The notes beneath the pieces are model-generated. The model searched no databases. It saw nothing but the letters and a program-made list of their open reading frames with translations, and was not told where the DNA came from. From positions 1 through 64,000 of the forward strand of contig JASHOQ010000068.1 of NCBI GenBank assembly GCA_030041045.1: a DNA stretch of 64,000 nt, given 5' to 3'. Every line of letters begins with the position of its first letter. The first letter of the stretch is position 1. Below, in pieces: positions 1 through 8,525 of the stretch. Source of the stretch: Acidobacteriaceae bacterium. GTDB taxonomy: Bacteria; Acidobacteriota; Terriglobia; Terriglobales; Acidobacteriaceae. A program made the position numbers and the translations under genes.

Positions 1-786
1 GGCATCGGGATGGATCGCACCGTCGCCACCGGCACCGGTTTCATCGGCCAATACCCGCCTCAGGTCGCGAAGATGTACGAGTCGCTCGCCACGTGTCCCG
101 ACTCTTTGCTGCTCTTCTTCCATCACGTCCCCTGGACGTACAAGCTTCACTCCGGCAAAACCGTCATCCAGTACGTCTATGACAGCCACTTGAAAGGAGC
201 GGAAGAAGCAGCGCAGCTCGGCAAGGAGTGGGACACGCTGGAGGGCAAGATCGACCCCGCGCTCTTCGCCAACGAACAGGCTCGCCTGGCCTATCAGGCT
301 GGCCACGCCATCGTCTGGCGCGATGCCATCGTGCAGTATTTCCTCAAGGAGAGCGGCATTCCGGACGCGCTTGGCCGCGCCGGCCGTTTCCCCGGCCGCC
401 TGGAGGCGGAAGACGCGCGCCTAACCGGATATACCGTCTTCGACGTTCGCCCGTGGGAAGACGCCTCGCGCGGCAAGGCCGTCACCTGCCCGGAAAAATC
501 CTGCTCCGCCGAATGGACTTACTCAGGCGAGGCGGGAATTTTCGATATCGCGGTCCAGTACTTCGATCTTCAGGGCGGCGTGGCGCACTTCGCGCTCAGC
601 GTTCAGGGCAGTCCCATCGCTCTGTGGGCTGCGAACGCGACGCTGCCTTCGCGCCGGCCCGATGGCGACAACTCCGCGCGCTTCACTGCGCATGGGGTCG
701 CACTCAAGCCCGGCGATATTCTTCGCGTCGAAGGCGAGCGCGAAGGGCCGGACCCCGCTACCCTCGACTACATCGAGATCGAGTGA
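1..786 (+). CDS. Alpha-glucuronidase GH67, C-terminal part (cut by window edge)
   Basis: The reading frame is open from base 1 (GIGMDRT...), so the ATG at 10 is an internal methionine and the gene starts upstream of the window. The visible ~261 residues match the C-terminal region of GH67 alpha-glucuronidases: a GIGMDRTVATGTGFIGQYPP stretch, then a CPDSLLLFFHHVPWTYKL-like segment and HSGKTVIQ..YDSH. GH67 enzymes remove 4-O-methyl-glucuronic acid from the ends of xylo-oligosaccharides, so the gene suggests hemicellulose use. The last ~100 residues form a beta-rich tail (ALKPGDILRVEGEREGPDPA) of the kind that ends this family. The catalytic acids are expected upstream and cannot be checked here. 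Family assignment is from motif memory and is fairly firm. Confidence 0.85.
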   Translation, partial: GIGMDRTVATGTGFIGQYPPQVAKMYESLATCPDSLLLFFHHVPWTYKLHSGKTVIQYVYDSHLKGAEEAAQLGKEWDTLEGKIDPALFANEQARLAYQAGHAIVWRDAIVQYFLKESGIPDALGRAGRFPGRLEAEDARLTGYTVFDVRPWEDASRGKAVTCPEKSCSAEWTYSGEAGIFDIAVQYFDLQGGVAHFALSVQGSPIALWAANATLPSRRPDGDNSARFTAHGVALKPGDILRVEGEREGPDPATLDYIEIE

Positions 787-966
787 GGCCGCCGTCCCAA
801 AATTTTCAGTTTCGATGACGAAGCGCTCCCGCTTCCGTCTAAATTCCCTCGCACTTTTTCGAGCGAATTCTCAACCGCGGCGTCCTTTTCATCAGAAGAA
901 AGCCGAGCCAGTATTCCGCGGAGCCGCTCCGCTCTCTTCCCACAAATTCATTTGGAGAGGCGAGAG

Positions 967-1782
967 ATGAAACTGATTCCTGTCCGCACGGGCAGACGAG
1001 CGATGTTGTCTGCCTTTTCCCTGATCGGTCTTGCGCTCACACTTTCTGCTCTCTGTTCGCATGCCGCCGCGCAGGACCAGACCGCCAGCGCCGCCGCAAA
1101 TTCCACCGAAACCTCCACGCAGCCGAAAGGCGACTTCGGGAGCTATCGCACCTTCTATCTCATGGGCGCTGCTTCGCAGCACGATGCCAACGACATCGTC
1201 ACCGACCTGCGCAACATGCTGCCCAGGGCAAGAGTGTATTACGTCCAGTCGCAGGGCGCCCTATCCATTGAAGGTTCGGCCGGCGATATTGACGCGGCGC
1301 AGAAGATGATCTCCGAGGTCGACCGTCCGCGCAAATCCTATCGGCTCACCTTTTCGCTCACGGAGATGGACGAAGACAAGACGGTCGGTACGCAGAAGGT
1401 CTCGCTCATCGCCCTCGACTCCGGAGAGAAGACCGTCTTCAAGCAGGGCAGCAAGGTGCCCGTCGTTACCGGCAGCAGTGCGGAAAATAACTCGACGCAT
1501 ACCGAGGTGCAGTACGAAGACGTAGGGCTCAACATCGAGGCGTCAGTCGATGGCTCCTCGGATACCCTCCGCTTGAACACCAAGATCGAGCAATCCAGCG
1601 TTTCCACGGAAGGCGCCTCAGGCAGCGCGCCGAATGCCGCCGCGGATCCATCGTTCCGCCAGACCGTGCTCCAGGGATCGGCCACGCTCGTGCCCGGCAA
1701 GCCTCTGGTTCTGGGCACGCTTGACATTCCCGGCAGCACGCACCGCGAGGAGATTTCGGTGGTCTCGGAGGTGGTTCGCTAG
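967..1782 (+). CDS. Secretin-like exported protein (N1 domain plus partial beta domain)
   Basis: The ORF track starts at a TTG (952), but ATG 967 is preceded by GGAGAGG six bases upstream and begins MKLIPV, so 967 is preferred (271 aa). A signal peptide is visible (LIGLALTLSALCSHAAAQ). Residues about 45-105 look like a secretin N-domain of the NolW type (FYLMGAASQHDANDIVTDLR ... ISEVDRP). They are followed by a segment resembling the start of the secretin beta domain (GSKVPVVTG ... VQYEDVGLNIEASV ... KPLVLGTLDIPG). It is far shorter than type II/III secretins and has no obvious pore-forming C-terminus, so it is either a degenerate secretin or a periplasmic accessory. No secretion genes flank it, and its role is unknown. 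Confidence 0.6.
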   Translation: MKLIPVRTGRRAMLSAFSLIGLALTLSALCSHAAAQDQTASAAANSTETSTQPKGDFGSYRTFYLMGAASQHDANDIVTDLRNMLPRARVYYVQSQGALSIEGSAGDIDAAQKMISEVDRPRKSYRLTFSLTEMDEDKTVGTQKVSLIALDSGEKTVFKQGSKVPVVTGSSAENNSTHTEVQYEDVGLNIEASVDGSSDTLRLNTKIEQSSVSTEGASGSAPNAAADPSFRQTVLQGSATLVPGKPLVLGTLDIPGSTHREEISVVSEVVR

Positions 1783-1812
1783 AGGAGCGCATGGCCGCGC
1801 CGGGCGCGTCGC

Positions 1813-4032
1813 TCACGCCTTTTTGACTTCCACCAGCGTGGAGTAAAACGTCGCCCCCGCGCCGATGTCCGTGAGCCGCTCGCTCGTGAGCACGTTCATG
1901 TTGATGCCGCCGGGATGCAGCTTGGCCCAGTCCATCTTCGCCGCCACCACGCCTGCGGGCAGGCTCGCGTTGAGCAGTGCTGTCAGCTCGAGCGACCCGC
2001 GATCGTTGAATACGCACACGGCATCGCCGTCCGCAATCGCGCGCGCCTCTGCGTCGGCCGGATGCATTTCCAACCGGTGCCGCAGGCGCGCCTCCATCTT
2101 CCTGTGCCCTTCGAGATTCGCAAAGGTCGAGTTGAGGTAGTTGTCTGCCTTGCGTCCCAGCAACTCCAGCGGATAGCGCTTCGCCCCTTCCCCCCATCGA
2201 GACTCGACTGGAGGGTGAAAGGCGGGAAGCCCATCCTCGCCTGCGGCGGCCAGCGTCTCCGAGTAAAACTCGATCTTTCCCGTCGGCGTCTCCAGCGTTC
2301 CCTGCGTGTATGGCAGAAACGGATGTGCTTCGGGATCGCGGTGAATCGCGAGCGGCACGTGTCCCCGCTCCTCGAGCTCTTCCATCGTGATGTGTTCCAT
2401 GCCCGCGTTCTTTGAGCGGCCGTCGGCGCCGATCTTGAGCGCCTGGCGAATGATCTCTTCGGGCGTATCGCGGAAGCACGGCTCCTCGAATCCCATCCTC
2501 TGCGCCAGTTGTCCGAACAGCCACACGTTGGAGCGCGCCTCGCCCGGCGGCTCGATGGCCTGCTTGCTCAACTGCACGAAGTAGTGGCCGTAGGCGCCTT
2601 GCACTTCTGTGTGCTCGAGGAACGTGGTCGCGGGCAGAATGAAGTCTGCGTAATCGGTGGTATCGGTGAAGAACAGATCGTGGACCACGGTGAACAGATC
2701 GCTGCGCGCGAGGCCGCGCCGCACGGCGTTCTGGTTTGGCGCCACCGCTCCCGGATTCGAGTTGTACACAAACAGCGCATGCACCGGAGGACCCTCTGCC
2801 GAATCCATCCGAGATGTACTGTTTTCTGTTCCCTGTTCCCTGATCCCTGTTCCCTCGCTCCCTTGTTCCCTCGCTCCCAGCTGCGTCAACGCATGCCCCA
2901 GCCGGCACATGTTCACCAGCCGCGCGTCGCGCCCTAGCGGCGAAGCCAGCGCCAGGTCCGGCCGTTCCACCGCCTGCTTGTTCCACGCAAATGCGCCGGA
3001 GGTGGAAAGCTGTCCCCCTCCGCCGCGGTGCCGCCACGCGCCTGTCACTGCCGGCAGCATGGCAATGGCCCGCGCCGCAGTGCCGCCGTTTTCGCTGCGC
3101 TGCACGCCGTAGTTCATGCGCAGCACGGCCGGCCGCGTGGTGGCGTATTCGCGCGCCAGGCTTTCGATCTCTTCTGCAGTCAAACCCGTCCACGCAGCCA
3201 CGCGTTCCGGTGTATACTCCTGCGCACGCGCGGCCAGCCGCTCCGCGCCGTGGGTTCTTTCGGCGATAAACGCGCGGTCTTCGAGCCCCTCGCGGAAGAT
3301 CACGTGCATCATCCCCAGCGCCAGGGCCGCGTCTGTTCCCGGCCGGATGGCGATGTGCCAGTCGGCCAAAGCCGCCGTCCGCGTGCGGTAGGGATCGATT
3401 ACGATCAGCCGCGCGCCCTTGCGCCGCGCCTGCTCTATCATCGGCCAGAGATGAACATTATTGCCGTGTACGTTCGCGCCCCAGGCCACAATCAGCTTCG
3501 CCAGCCGGAAATCCTCCGTCGGCGTACCGAATTTTCTCCCGTAGACCAGGTTCCACGCCTGCCCGCCTGCCTCTGCGCAGATGGTGCGGTCGAGCCGGCT
3601 CGCTCCCAGCCGCGCGAAAAACCGCCGGTCCATCGATCCGTAGCCCAGCACGCCGATGGTGCCCGCGTAACTGTAGGGCAGTATCGACTCCGGCCCGTAT
3701 GTATCGCTGACGGCCTTCAGCCGCTTCGCGATCGCATCCAGCGCCTCGTCCCAGGTTACGCGCTCAAAAGCCTCATGCTCACGCCCGCGCTCGAGCGGCC
3801 CCTTTGCCAGGCCCGCTCTCCGTCGCAGCGGATGCAGAATCCGCTCGGGCGAGTACACGCGGTCTAGATATTTGGCCACTTTGGCGCAGAGAAATCCCAG
3901 GGTAACCGGCTGCTTCGGGTCGCCTTCTATCTTCACCGCGCGCCCCTCCGCATTCACCGTCACCAGCACTGCGCACGAGTCGGGACAGTCGTGCGAGCAC
4001 ACGGTGTGCACAATGCGGAATGGCTCGGCCAT
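1813..4032 (-). CDS. Molybdopterin-dependent oxidoreductase (DMSO reductase family) with in-frame repeat insertion
   Basis: The product is about 739 aa starting MAEPFRIVHT at 4032. The longer track ORF (to 4296) runs into the histidine kinase gene and is rejected. C12, C16, C20 and C49 form the N-terminal [4Fe-4S] motif (CSHDCPDSC ... GFLCAKV). Later motifs such as RTICAEAGG, IVAWGANVHGNNVH and ALFVYNSNPGAVAPNQ mark a bis-MGD molybdopterin oxidoreductase of the BisC/formate-dehydrogenase-like superfamily. There is no Tat signal, so it is probably cytoplasmic; the substrate cannot be inferred. Residues about 385-406 (AREQGSEGTG...EQGTENS) are encoded by a GGGAACA-type repeat that lengthens a loop between two conserved blocks. 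The histidine kinase gene lies 145 bp upstream on the same strand, and the two may be co-transcribed. Confidence 0.85.
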   Translation of the reverse strand: MAEPFRIVHTVCSHDCPDSCAVLVTVNAEGRAVKIEGDPKQPVTLGFLCAKVAKYLDRVYSPERILHPLRRRAGLAKGPLERGREHEAFERVTWDEALDAIAKRLKAVSDTYGPESILPYSYAGTIGVLGYGSMDRRFFARLGASRLDRTICAEAGGQAWNLVYGRKFGTPTEDFRLAKLIVAWGANVHGNNVHLWPMIEQARRKGARLIVIDPYRTRTAALADWHIAIRPGTDAALALGMMHVIFREGLEDRAFIAERTHGAERLAARAQEYTPERVAAWTGLTAEEIESLAREYATTRPAVLRMNYGVQRSENGGTAARAIAMLPAVTGAWRHRGGGGQLSTSGAFAWNKQAVERPDLALASPLGRDARLVNMCRLGHALTQLGAREQGSEGTGIREQGTENSTSRMDSAEGPPVHALFVYNSNPGAVAPNQNAVRRGLARSDLFTVVHDLFFTDTTDYADFILPATTFLEHTEVQGAYGHYFVQLSKQAIEPPGEARSNVWLFGQLAQRMGFEEPCFRDTPEEIIRQALKIGADGRSKNAGMEHITMEELEERGHVPLAIHRDPEAHPFLPYTQGTLETPTGKIEFYSETLAAAGEDGLPAFHPPVESRWGEGAKRYPLELLGRKADNYLNSTFANLEGHRKMEARLRHRLEMHPADAEARAIADGDAVCVFNDRGSLELTALLNASLPAGVVAAKMDWAKLHPGGINMNVLTSERLTDIGAGATFYSTLVEVKKA
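2819..2880. repeat. GGGAACA-type short tandem repeat inside a coding sequence
   Basis: On the plus strand this reads as degenerate repeats of GTTCCCT with variants (GATCCCT, GCTCCCT). The same motif family occurs between genes near 27.7 kb and 43.5 kb. Here it is translated in frame within the molybdopterin oxidoreductase as a low-complexity EQG/EGTG segment without a stop codon. Confidence 0.8.
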
Positions 4033-4177
4033 GGCGTTATTGTAAGCTCCGCCGGTGACGCCAATCGTGGGGCGCCGTTTCGCTTTTCCGGCCTTGCCCT
4101 GTTGTTGGAATGAGAAGCGAGCTTTGGGCAAGGCGCGCCGGGCGTCGAGTTCGCGTGCAGCCTCTTCAGCCGCGGCC

Positions 4178-5449
4178 TTACGCCGCCGACTGCCGCAGAA
4201 CCGCCTCGAAGGGGAGAAACAGCGTGAAGACGGTTCCGTTTCTTCCACTCTGCTGGGAGCTGCGCATGCGCAGCTTGCCCTGGTGCCGCTCGGCAATCTC
4301 CTGGCTCACCCACAATCCCAGCCCCGTGCCGCTGGTTCCCTTGGTGGTGAAGAACGGCTCAAAGATCTTTCGCCGATGCTCGGGTTTTATGCCCGCGCCG
4401 GTATCGGCAACTGTCAGCATCAGTCCCTTGCGGCCCGTGGGCCAGTGCGTGGTTTCGCGGCTGCGCACCAGGAGCCTGCCGCCCGTGCCCTGCATGGCGT
4501 CAATGGCGTTGGCAATCAGGTTGTTCAGCACCTGCCTGATTTCGCCGTCGAAGCAATGCAGCGGAGTGTGCGCCGTCAAGCGCTGCTCCACCTGAATACG
4601 CGCGTTCACGATGCGTCCGTGATGAATGAAGAGCGCGCTCTCGAACAGCTCGTCGCACGAGACCTGACGCGGGTTGGTTGGTTTGCGGTTGAAGCGCAGC
4701 GTCTCGCTGCTGATAATCGAAGCCCGGCGCAGCTCGCGCTCGGCCATGCGCAGGTAGCCTTGCAGCTCGTCCATGTTCGCCGACTGCATCGCCAGAAAGA
4801 GCAGGTTGCTCACCGCTTCCAGCGGGTTGTTGATCTCGTGCGCGATCGAGGCCGCCAGGCGTCCCACTGCGGCCAGCTTTTCCGCCTCCTTGAGCGCTGC
4901 CTCGGCGCGCTTCACCCAGGCCGCATTCTCGCGCTCGCCGGTCGCGTCCAGAAAGACCGCCAGCAGCCCGGCAATCTCACCCTGCGGCCCATGAAGGGGA
5001 ATTGTCGAAAAGGTCCAGAAAACCTCCTCCCGGCGGCCCTCCCGCATCGTCGGAATCGCGACATTCTCGCGCGCGGTCGCCTCGCCGTGCCGGAGCGCGG
5101 CTTCAAACCGCGGTCCAATGGCCGGCCACTCCGATTCCCACGTCTCCGCAGCCGGCGCGCCCAGCGCCTGCGGATGCTTTTCGCCGAGCAACGCGACGCA
5201 CGCGTCGTTGTAAATCAGGATCATCGCCGGTCCCCAGCAGACAGCCATGGGAATCCGGCTCTCGAGAACGGTGTTGACGGCGCAAACGAGCGCGCCGGGC
5301 CAGTGCTCAACAGGGCCCAACGGAGTCCGGGACCAGTCGTGGCTGCGGACAAGATCGGCCATCTCTCCGGAGCCATGAATTTGGGGATCCATCGCCGGGG
5401 GAGGCGCTTCGCTTCCGGGAAATGAATATACATTACCGCGGTTGCTCAT
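4178..5449 (-). CDS. Soluble PAS-domain sensor histidine kinase
   Basis: The protein has 423 aa. It has no transmembrane segment or signal peptide, so it should be cytoplasmic. Residues about 50-170 form a PAS-like sensor (WGPAMILIYNDACVALLG ... FSTIPLHGPQGEIAGLLAVFLDATGERE). A short helix leads to a HisKA H-box SIAHEINNPLEAV with the phospho-acceptor H204. The ATPase domain carries an N box (NLIANAIDAM), G1 (DTGAGI), F box (FEPFFTTK) and G2 (GTGLGLWV). No receiver domain or response regulator lies next to it, so its partner is elsewhere. The start MSNRGN at 5449 is supported by the track. The leader upstream of the start contains competing inverted repeats (see the 5468-5547 feature). Confidence 0.9.
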   Translation of the reverse strand: MSNRGNVYSFPGSEAPPPAMDPQIHGSGEMADLVRSHDWSRTPLGPVEHWPGALVCAVNTVLESRIPMAVCWGPAMILIYNDACVALLGEKHPQALGAPAAETWESEWPAIGPRFEAALRHGEATARENVAIPTMREGRREEVFWTFSTIPLHGPQGEIAGLLAVFLDATGERENAAWVKRAEAALKEAEKLAAVGRLAASIAHEINNPLEAVSNLLFLAMQSANMDELQGYLRMAERELRRASIISSETLRFNRKPTNPRQVSCDELFESALFIHHGRIVNARIQVEQRLTAHTPLHCFDGEIRQVLNNLIANAIDAMQGTGGRLLVRSRETTHWPTGRKGLMLTVADTGAGIKPEHRRKIFEPFFTTKGTSGTGLGLWVSQEIAERHQGKLRMRSSQQSGRNGTVFTLFLPFEAVLRQSAA

Positions 5450-5467
5450 CGACTTCGGGGGAAGGCC

Positions 5468-5547
5468 GATGCGGGCAATCGACCTGCGAGTTCCGTACCT
5501 CCACCTTCACGGATGCGCCCTCAATCAGTGAGGTTGCGCCCGCATCC
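5468..5547 (-). promoter_or_regulatory. Candidate structured leader with two alternative hairpins upstream of the histidine kinase
   Basis: Plus-strand GCCCGCATC (5538-5546) can pair with GATGCGGGC (5468-5476), a 9-bp match close to the kinase start. The overlapping CGCATCC (5541-5547) can instead pair with GGATGCG (5511-5517), enclosing CCTCA/TGAGG. The two pairings share one arm and exclude each other. Transcription through this region is inferred; no known riboswitch consensus was recognised. Confidence 0.3.
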
Positions 5548-5690
5548 CCTTGCGCACTTCGAGTTTGTCCCGCATTTCGCCGCTTTTTGTGAGAGCGAAC
5601 AAGCCTTCAATCGGCGCGAAAATTCCCACGCGTTTTCGCCGCCTTTCCCCCCGCACCAACGCCTCCCCGCTCCTGTACACTGGTTCCGCT

Positions 5691-5807
5691 AGAGCGATTC
5701 CTGAGGTGCTGCGTCCTGAAGCCGACAGTCTCAAGTCGACGCGACCAGCAGGGAGTCGTCGACCTGGCACCGGCGCTCGAAGAGCACCGTTACTCAGGAA
5801 TCGCCGT
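5691..5807 (+). repeat. Dispersed ~115-nt imperfect palindrome, copy A
   Basis: The ends are GCGATTCCTGAG (5694-5705) and CTCAGGAATCGC (5793-5804), a perfect 12-bp inverted repeat. The interior holds TGCTGCGTCCTGAAGCCG, GTCGACGCGACCAGCAGGGA and an inner GGTGCT/AGCACC pair. Copy B near 63.1 kb and copy C near 23.3 kb share the frame. The element ends three bases before the HIT gene's ATG, so that gene's ribosome-binding region lies inside it. Confidence 0.75.
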
Positions 5808-6146
5808 ATGAGCTGTATCTTCTGCAAAATCGCCGCGGGCGAGATTCCTTCCACCGCTGTTCATGAGGACGCGCGCATCTACGCCTTCGCCGACGTCAAT
5901 CCGAGGGCGCCGGTCCACATCCTCATCGTGCCCCGCGAGCACATCGGCTCCCTGAGCGAAGCCGGCGCCCACCACGGCGATCTGCTCGGCCATCTCCTGT
6001 GGACGGCTGCGGAGATTGCCCGCGAGAAAGGTCTCGGCAAGGGCTACCGCGTGGTTATCAACTCCGGACCTGACGGCGGCCAAACCGTGGATCACTTGCA
6101 TCTGCATCTGTTTGGCGGGCGGCAAATGACGTGGCCTCCGGGCTAG
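5808..6146 (+). CDS. HIT family (HINT/PKCI-like) nucleotide-binding protein
   Basis: The ATG at 5808 gives MSCIFCKIAAGEIP..., 112 aa, the usual length for bacterial HINT proteins. The upstream part of the track ORF has no family resemblance and overlaps repeat A. Conserved landmarks are the N-terminal CIFCKI, the central DVNPRAPVHILIVPREHI, and the histidine triad HLHLHLFGG near the C-terminus. The family hydrolyses phosphoramidate or AMP-linked substrates such as AMP-NH2; the physiological substrate is uncertain. The downstream gene asnS is convergent. No Shine-Dalgarno is visible outside the repeat. Confidence 0.9.
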   Translation: MSCIFCKIAAGEIPSTAVHEDARIYAFADVNPRAPVHILIVPREHIGSLSEAGAHHGDLLGHLLWTAAEIAREKGLGKGYRVVINSGPDGGQTVDHLHLHLFGGRQMTWPPG

Positions 6147-6168
6147 CGAGTTTCTGCGCCGCGCAGAC

Positions 6169-7503
6169 TCACGGATACATCCGGTGCAGCGTGCGCGCGA
6201 ACGGGATGGTCTCGCGCACGTGATCGAGGCCGCAGATCCACGCCACCGCGCGCTCGATGCCCATGCCGAATCCTGCGTGGGGCACGCTTCCGTAGCGCCG
6301 CAGATCGAGATACCACTGGAACGCTTCCATCGGGAGCTTGTGCTCCCGGATGCGGCTCTCCAGCAATTCCAGATTCGCCGCGCGCTGCGACCCTCCGATG
6401 ATCTCTCCATACCCTTCCGGCGCCAGCACGTCCACGCACAAGGCGTAGCGCGAATCCTTGGGGTCCGGCTCCATGTAGAACGCCTTCACGTGCGCCGGAT
6501 ACCGGTGCACCATCACCGGCCGGTCGTACTGCGTGCTCAGCCACGTTTCATCGGGCGAGCCAAAATCGTTGCCGTACGCAAACGGCGCCTCCAAGTGCCC
6601 ATCCTTGTGCGCCTGATTGAGCATCTCCACCGCCTCGTCGTAACGCAGGCGCGGGAACGGCGGGACGATGGTTTTGAGCTTTTCCACGTCTCGCCCGATG
6701 GTCTCGAGCTCCGCAGTCCGATTCTTCAGCACGCTCTCAACAATGTGCGCAAGAAAATTCTCCGCCAGCTCCATCAGACCGTCGAGATCCATGAACGCCA
6801 CTTCCGGCTCAATCATCCAGAACTCGGTCAAATGCCGCCGCGTCTTTGACTTCTCTGCCCGGAACGTGGGCCCAAAGCTATATACCTTGCCCAGAGCCAA
6901 GGCCGTCGACTCGACGTAAAGCTGCCCGCTCTGGGTCAGGAAGGCCGGATCGCCGAAATAATCCACGGGAAACAGGGTCGACGTTCCCTCGCATGCCGCC
7001 GGCGTCAGAATCGGCGGGTCGGTGCGAACGTAGCCGTTCGAGTCGAAATACTCGGCCGCGGCCCGCATGATCTCCGCGCGGATGCGCAGGATGGCCGATT
7101 GCCGCGGCGTGCGCACCCACAAATGCCGGCGCTCCATCAGGAAATCGACCCCGTGCTCCTTCAGGGTGATGGGGTAAGGATCGGACTCCGGTACCCGATG
7201 CACCACCTCCAGGTCTTCGATGTCCAGCTCGTACCCTCCCGGCGCGCGCTTATCTGCCCGCACCCGCCCGCGAACTATCACGCTGGACTCTTGCGTTAGC
7301 CCTTTCAAGGCATCAAAGACATTTGACGGGACGCTTTTCACGTGCGCCACGCCCTGAATCGTTCCTGTACCGTCGCGAAAAATGGGAAACAGAAGCTTTC
7401 CCGATTCGCGCAGATTGTAAAGCCACCCGCGCAAAGTCACGGACTGGCCTTCGTGCCGGCCAATGGCGGCAATGGTGGTAACCGGTGCGGCTTGCTCGGG
7501 CAT
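6169..7503 (-). CDS. asnS: Asparagine--tRNA ligase
   Basis: This is a complete class IIb aminoacyl-tRNA synthetase of 444 aa, normal for AsnRS. The N-terminal OB-fold anticodon-binding domain (residues about 15-115) contains [24 protein letters not shown]. The catalytic domain shows motif 2 as [21 protein letters not shown] and motif 3 as [16 protein letters not shown]. AsnRS is distinguished from AspRS by its short length and lack of the bacterial insertion domain. It charges tRNA-Asn with asparagine in the cytoplasm. I looked for a T-box leader upstream and saw none. The gene is monocistronic between convergent and divergent neighbours. Confidence 0.95.
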   Translation of the reverse strand: MPEQAAPVTTIAAIGRHEGQSVTLRGWLYNLRESGKLLFPIFRDGTGTIQGVAHVKSVPSNVFDALKGLTQESSVIVRGRVRADKRAPGGYELDIEDLEVVHRVPESDPYPITLKEHGVDFLMERRHLWVRTPRQSAILRIRAEIMRAAAEYFDSNGYVRTDPPILTPAACEGTSTLFPVDYFGDPAFLTQSGQLYVESTALALGKVYSFGPTFRAEKSKTRRHLTEFWMIEPEVAFMDLDGLMELAENFLAHIVESVLKNRTAELETIGRDVEKLKTIVPPFPRLRYDEAVEMLNQAHKDGHLEAPFAYGNDFGSPDETWLSTQYDRPVMVHRYPAHVKAFYMEPDPKDSRYALCVDVLAPEGYGEIIGGSQRAANLELLESRIREHKLPMEAFQWYLDLRRYGSVPHAGFGMGIERAVAWICGLDHVRETIPFARTLHRMYP

Positions 7504-7708
7504 GGTCTAGGTCGCGTCCTTTTCGCCGTTTGTCGGGGGTAAGCGCGTGCGGCCGCTCCTTTGGACGGCCGGAATTTCTAGAATAACGCGCGCTCCCGGC
7601 AACCGGAGGATACCGGCGCCCCGTAAGGGGATTTGATTGGACTGGAAGCTGTTTTGATTTGGACAATATTGCCTGGGGTTGCATCCTATATAGAGCAAGG
7701 AGGCAGTT

Positions 7709-8464
7709 TTGGCAGCGATGGGTGAACGCGCTGAGGTAAGAAACGAGGAGATGCAGAAAACACAAGCCGATCCGGAAACCGCGGAACGGTTTATTGCCGA
7801 AAAGCGGATCGGGGAAAGAATCCGCAGGCTGCGTCTGAAAAAATCCATGGGACTGGTCGAACTGGGAAAGCACACCGGCCTTTCCGCCAGCTTTCTTTCC
7901 CAGCTTGAAACCGGCAGAGTGGTGCCTACGCTGAGAAATCTTGCGCGCATCGCCATGGTCTTTTCCAAAGATCTCTCTTACTTCTTTGAGAATGAGCCCA
8001 CGGCCATGTTCCGGGTGCATCGGCAAAAGGACCGCGTGCGACTGCCGCAAACCGGCGCCGATCCGCCTACATACACCTTTGAAAGTCTCGGCTACATGGT
8101 TCCCGACCGGTACATGGATCCCTACTATGCGGAGTTCCTTCCGCAGGAGGGCCCCGTGGAGCCGAAGGCGCACATGCACCAGGGTTTTGAGTTTCTCTAT
8201 GTTCTCAATGGCGAGCTCGCCCTGCGCCACGGCGAACACCAGACCACGCTCGAAACCGGCGACGCCGTCTACTTCGATGCCGGGACGCCGCATTCCTATC
8301 AGTGCGCAGGACGCAAGCCCGCCGGCGCCATCATCGTCACCATGCATCAGGCGCCCACGGCTCAGCCGCTGCCCTTCCGCGCGCCTGTGCCCGTGCCCCG
8401 CCCCATACCCGGGGGCGTGCCCCGCACCAACGGCGGTGAAGAACGCGGCGAAGGAGTCATATAG
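7709..8464 (+). CDS. XRE-family transcriptional regulator with C-terminal cupin domain
   Basis: The TTG at 7709 lies five bases after AAGGAGG and is the likely start (251 aa); the in-frame ATG at 7718 is the alternative. Residues about 30-90 form an XRE helix-turn-helix (RIGERIRRLRLKKSMGLVEL ... LSASFLSQLETGRVVPTLRNL). Residues about 140-220 form a cupin (HMHQGFEFLYVLNGELALRHG ... LETGDAVYFDAGTPHSYQ). The architecture matches the PuuR/SutR-like group, in which a small ligand binds the cupin. A proline-rich tail follows. The target genes are not evident, and the neighbours are unrelated housekeeping genes. Confidence 0.9.
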   Translation: MAAMGERAEVRNEEMQKTQADPETAERFIAEKRIGERIRRLRLKKSMGLVELGKHTGLSASFLSQLETGRVVPTLRNLARIAMVFSKDLSYFFENEPTAMFRVHRQKDRVRLPQTGADPPTYTFESLGYMVPDRYMDPYYAEFLPQEGPVEPKAHMHQGFEFLYVLNGELALRHGEHQTTLETGDAVYFDAGTPHSYQCAGRKPAGAIIVTMHQAPTAQPLPFRAPVPVPRPIPGGVPRTNGGEERGEGVI

Positions 8465-8498
8465 GCGGAACGCTCGCGCGAGCCCTCCCCTGTGGAAA

Positions 8499-8517
8499 GG
8501 CGAAGAGGAACTTCGCC
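8499..8517 (-). terminator. Weak intrinsic terminator hairpin between convergent genes
   Basis: The perfect 7-bp hairpin GGCGAAG/CTTCGCC with loop AGGAA lies between the 3' ends of the XRE gene and the TolB-like gene. On the minus strand it is followed by only a short TTTCC run, so it is a weak terminator at best. Confidence 0.4.
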
Positions 8518-8525
8518 CGGGCTTA

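Noticed and set aside
1529-3193. 554-aa minus-strand ORF
   Set aside because: It is another frame of the molybdopterin oxidoreductase and secretin-like genes, rich in Arg and Gly with no motif.
4055-5425. 456-aa plus-strand ORF
   Set aside because: It is antisense to the histidine kinase, which carries all expected boxes.
7504-7708. T-box leader of asnS
   Set aside because: No TGGNACCGCG-like box or specifier stem was seen.
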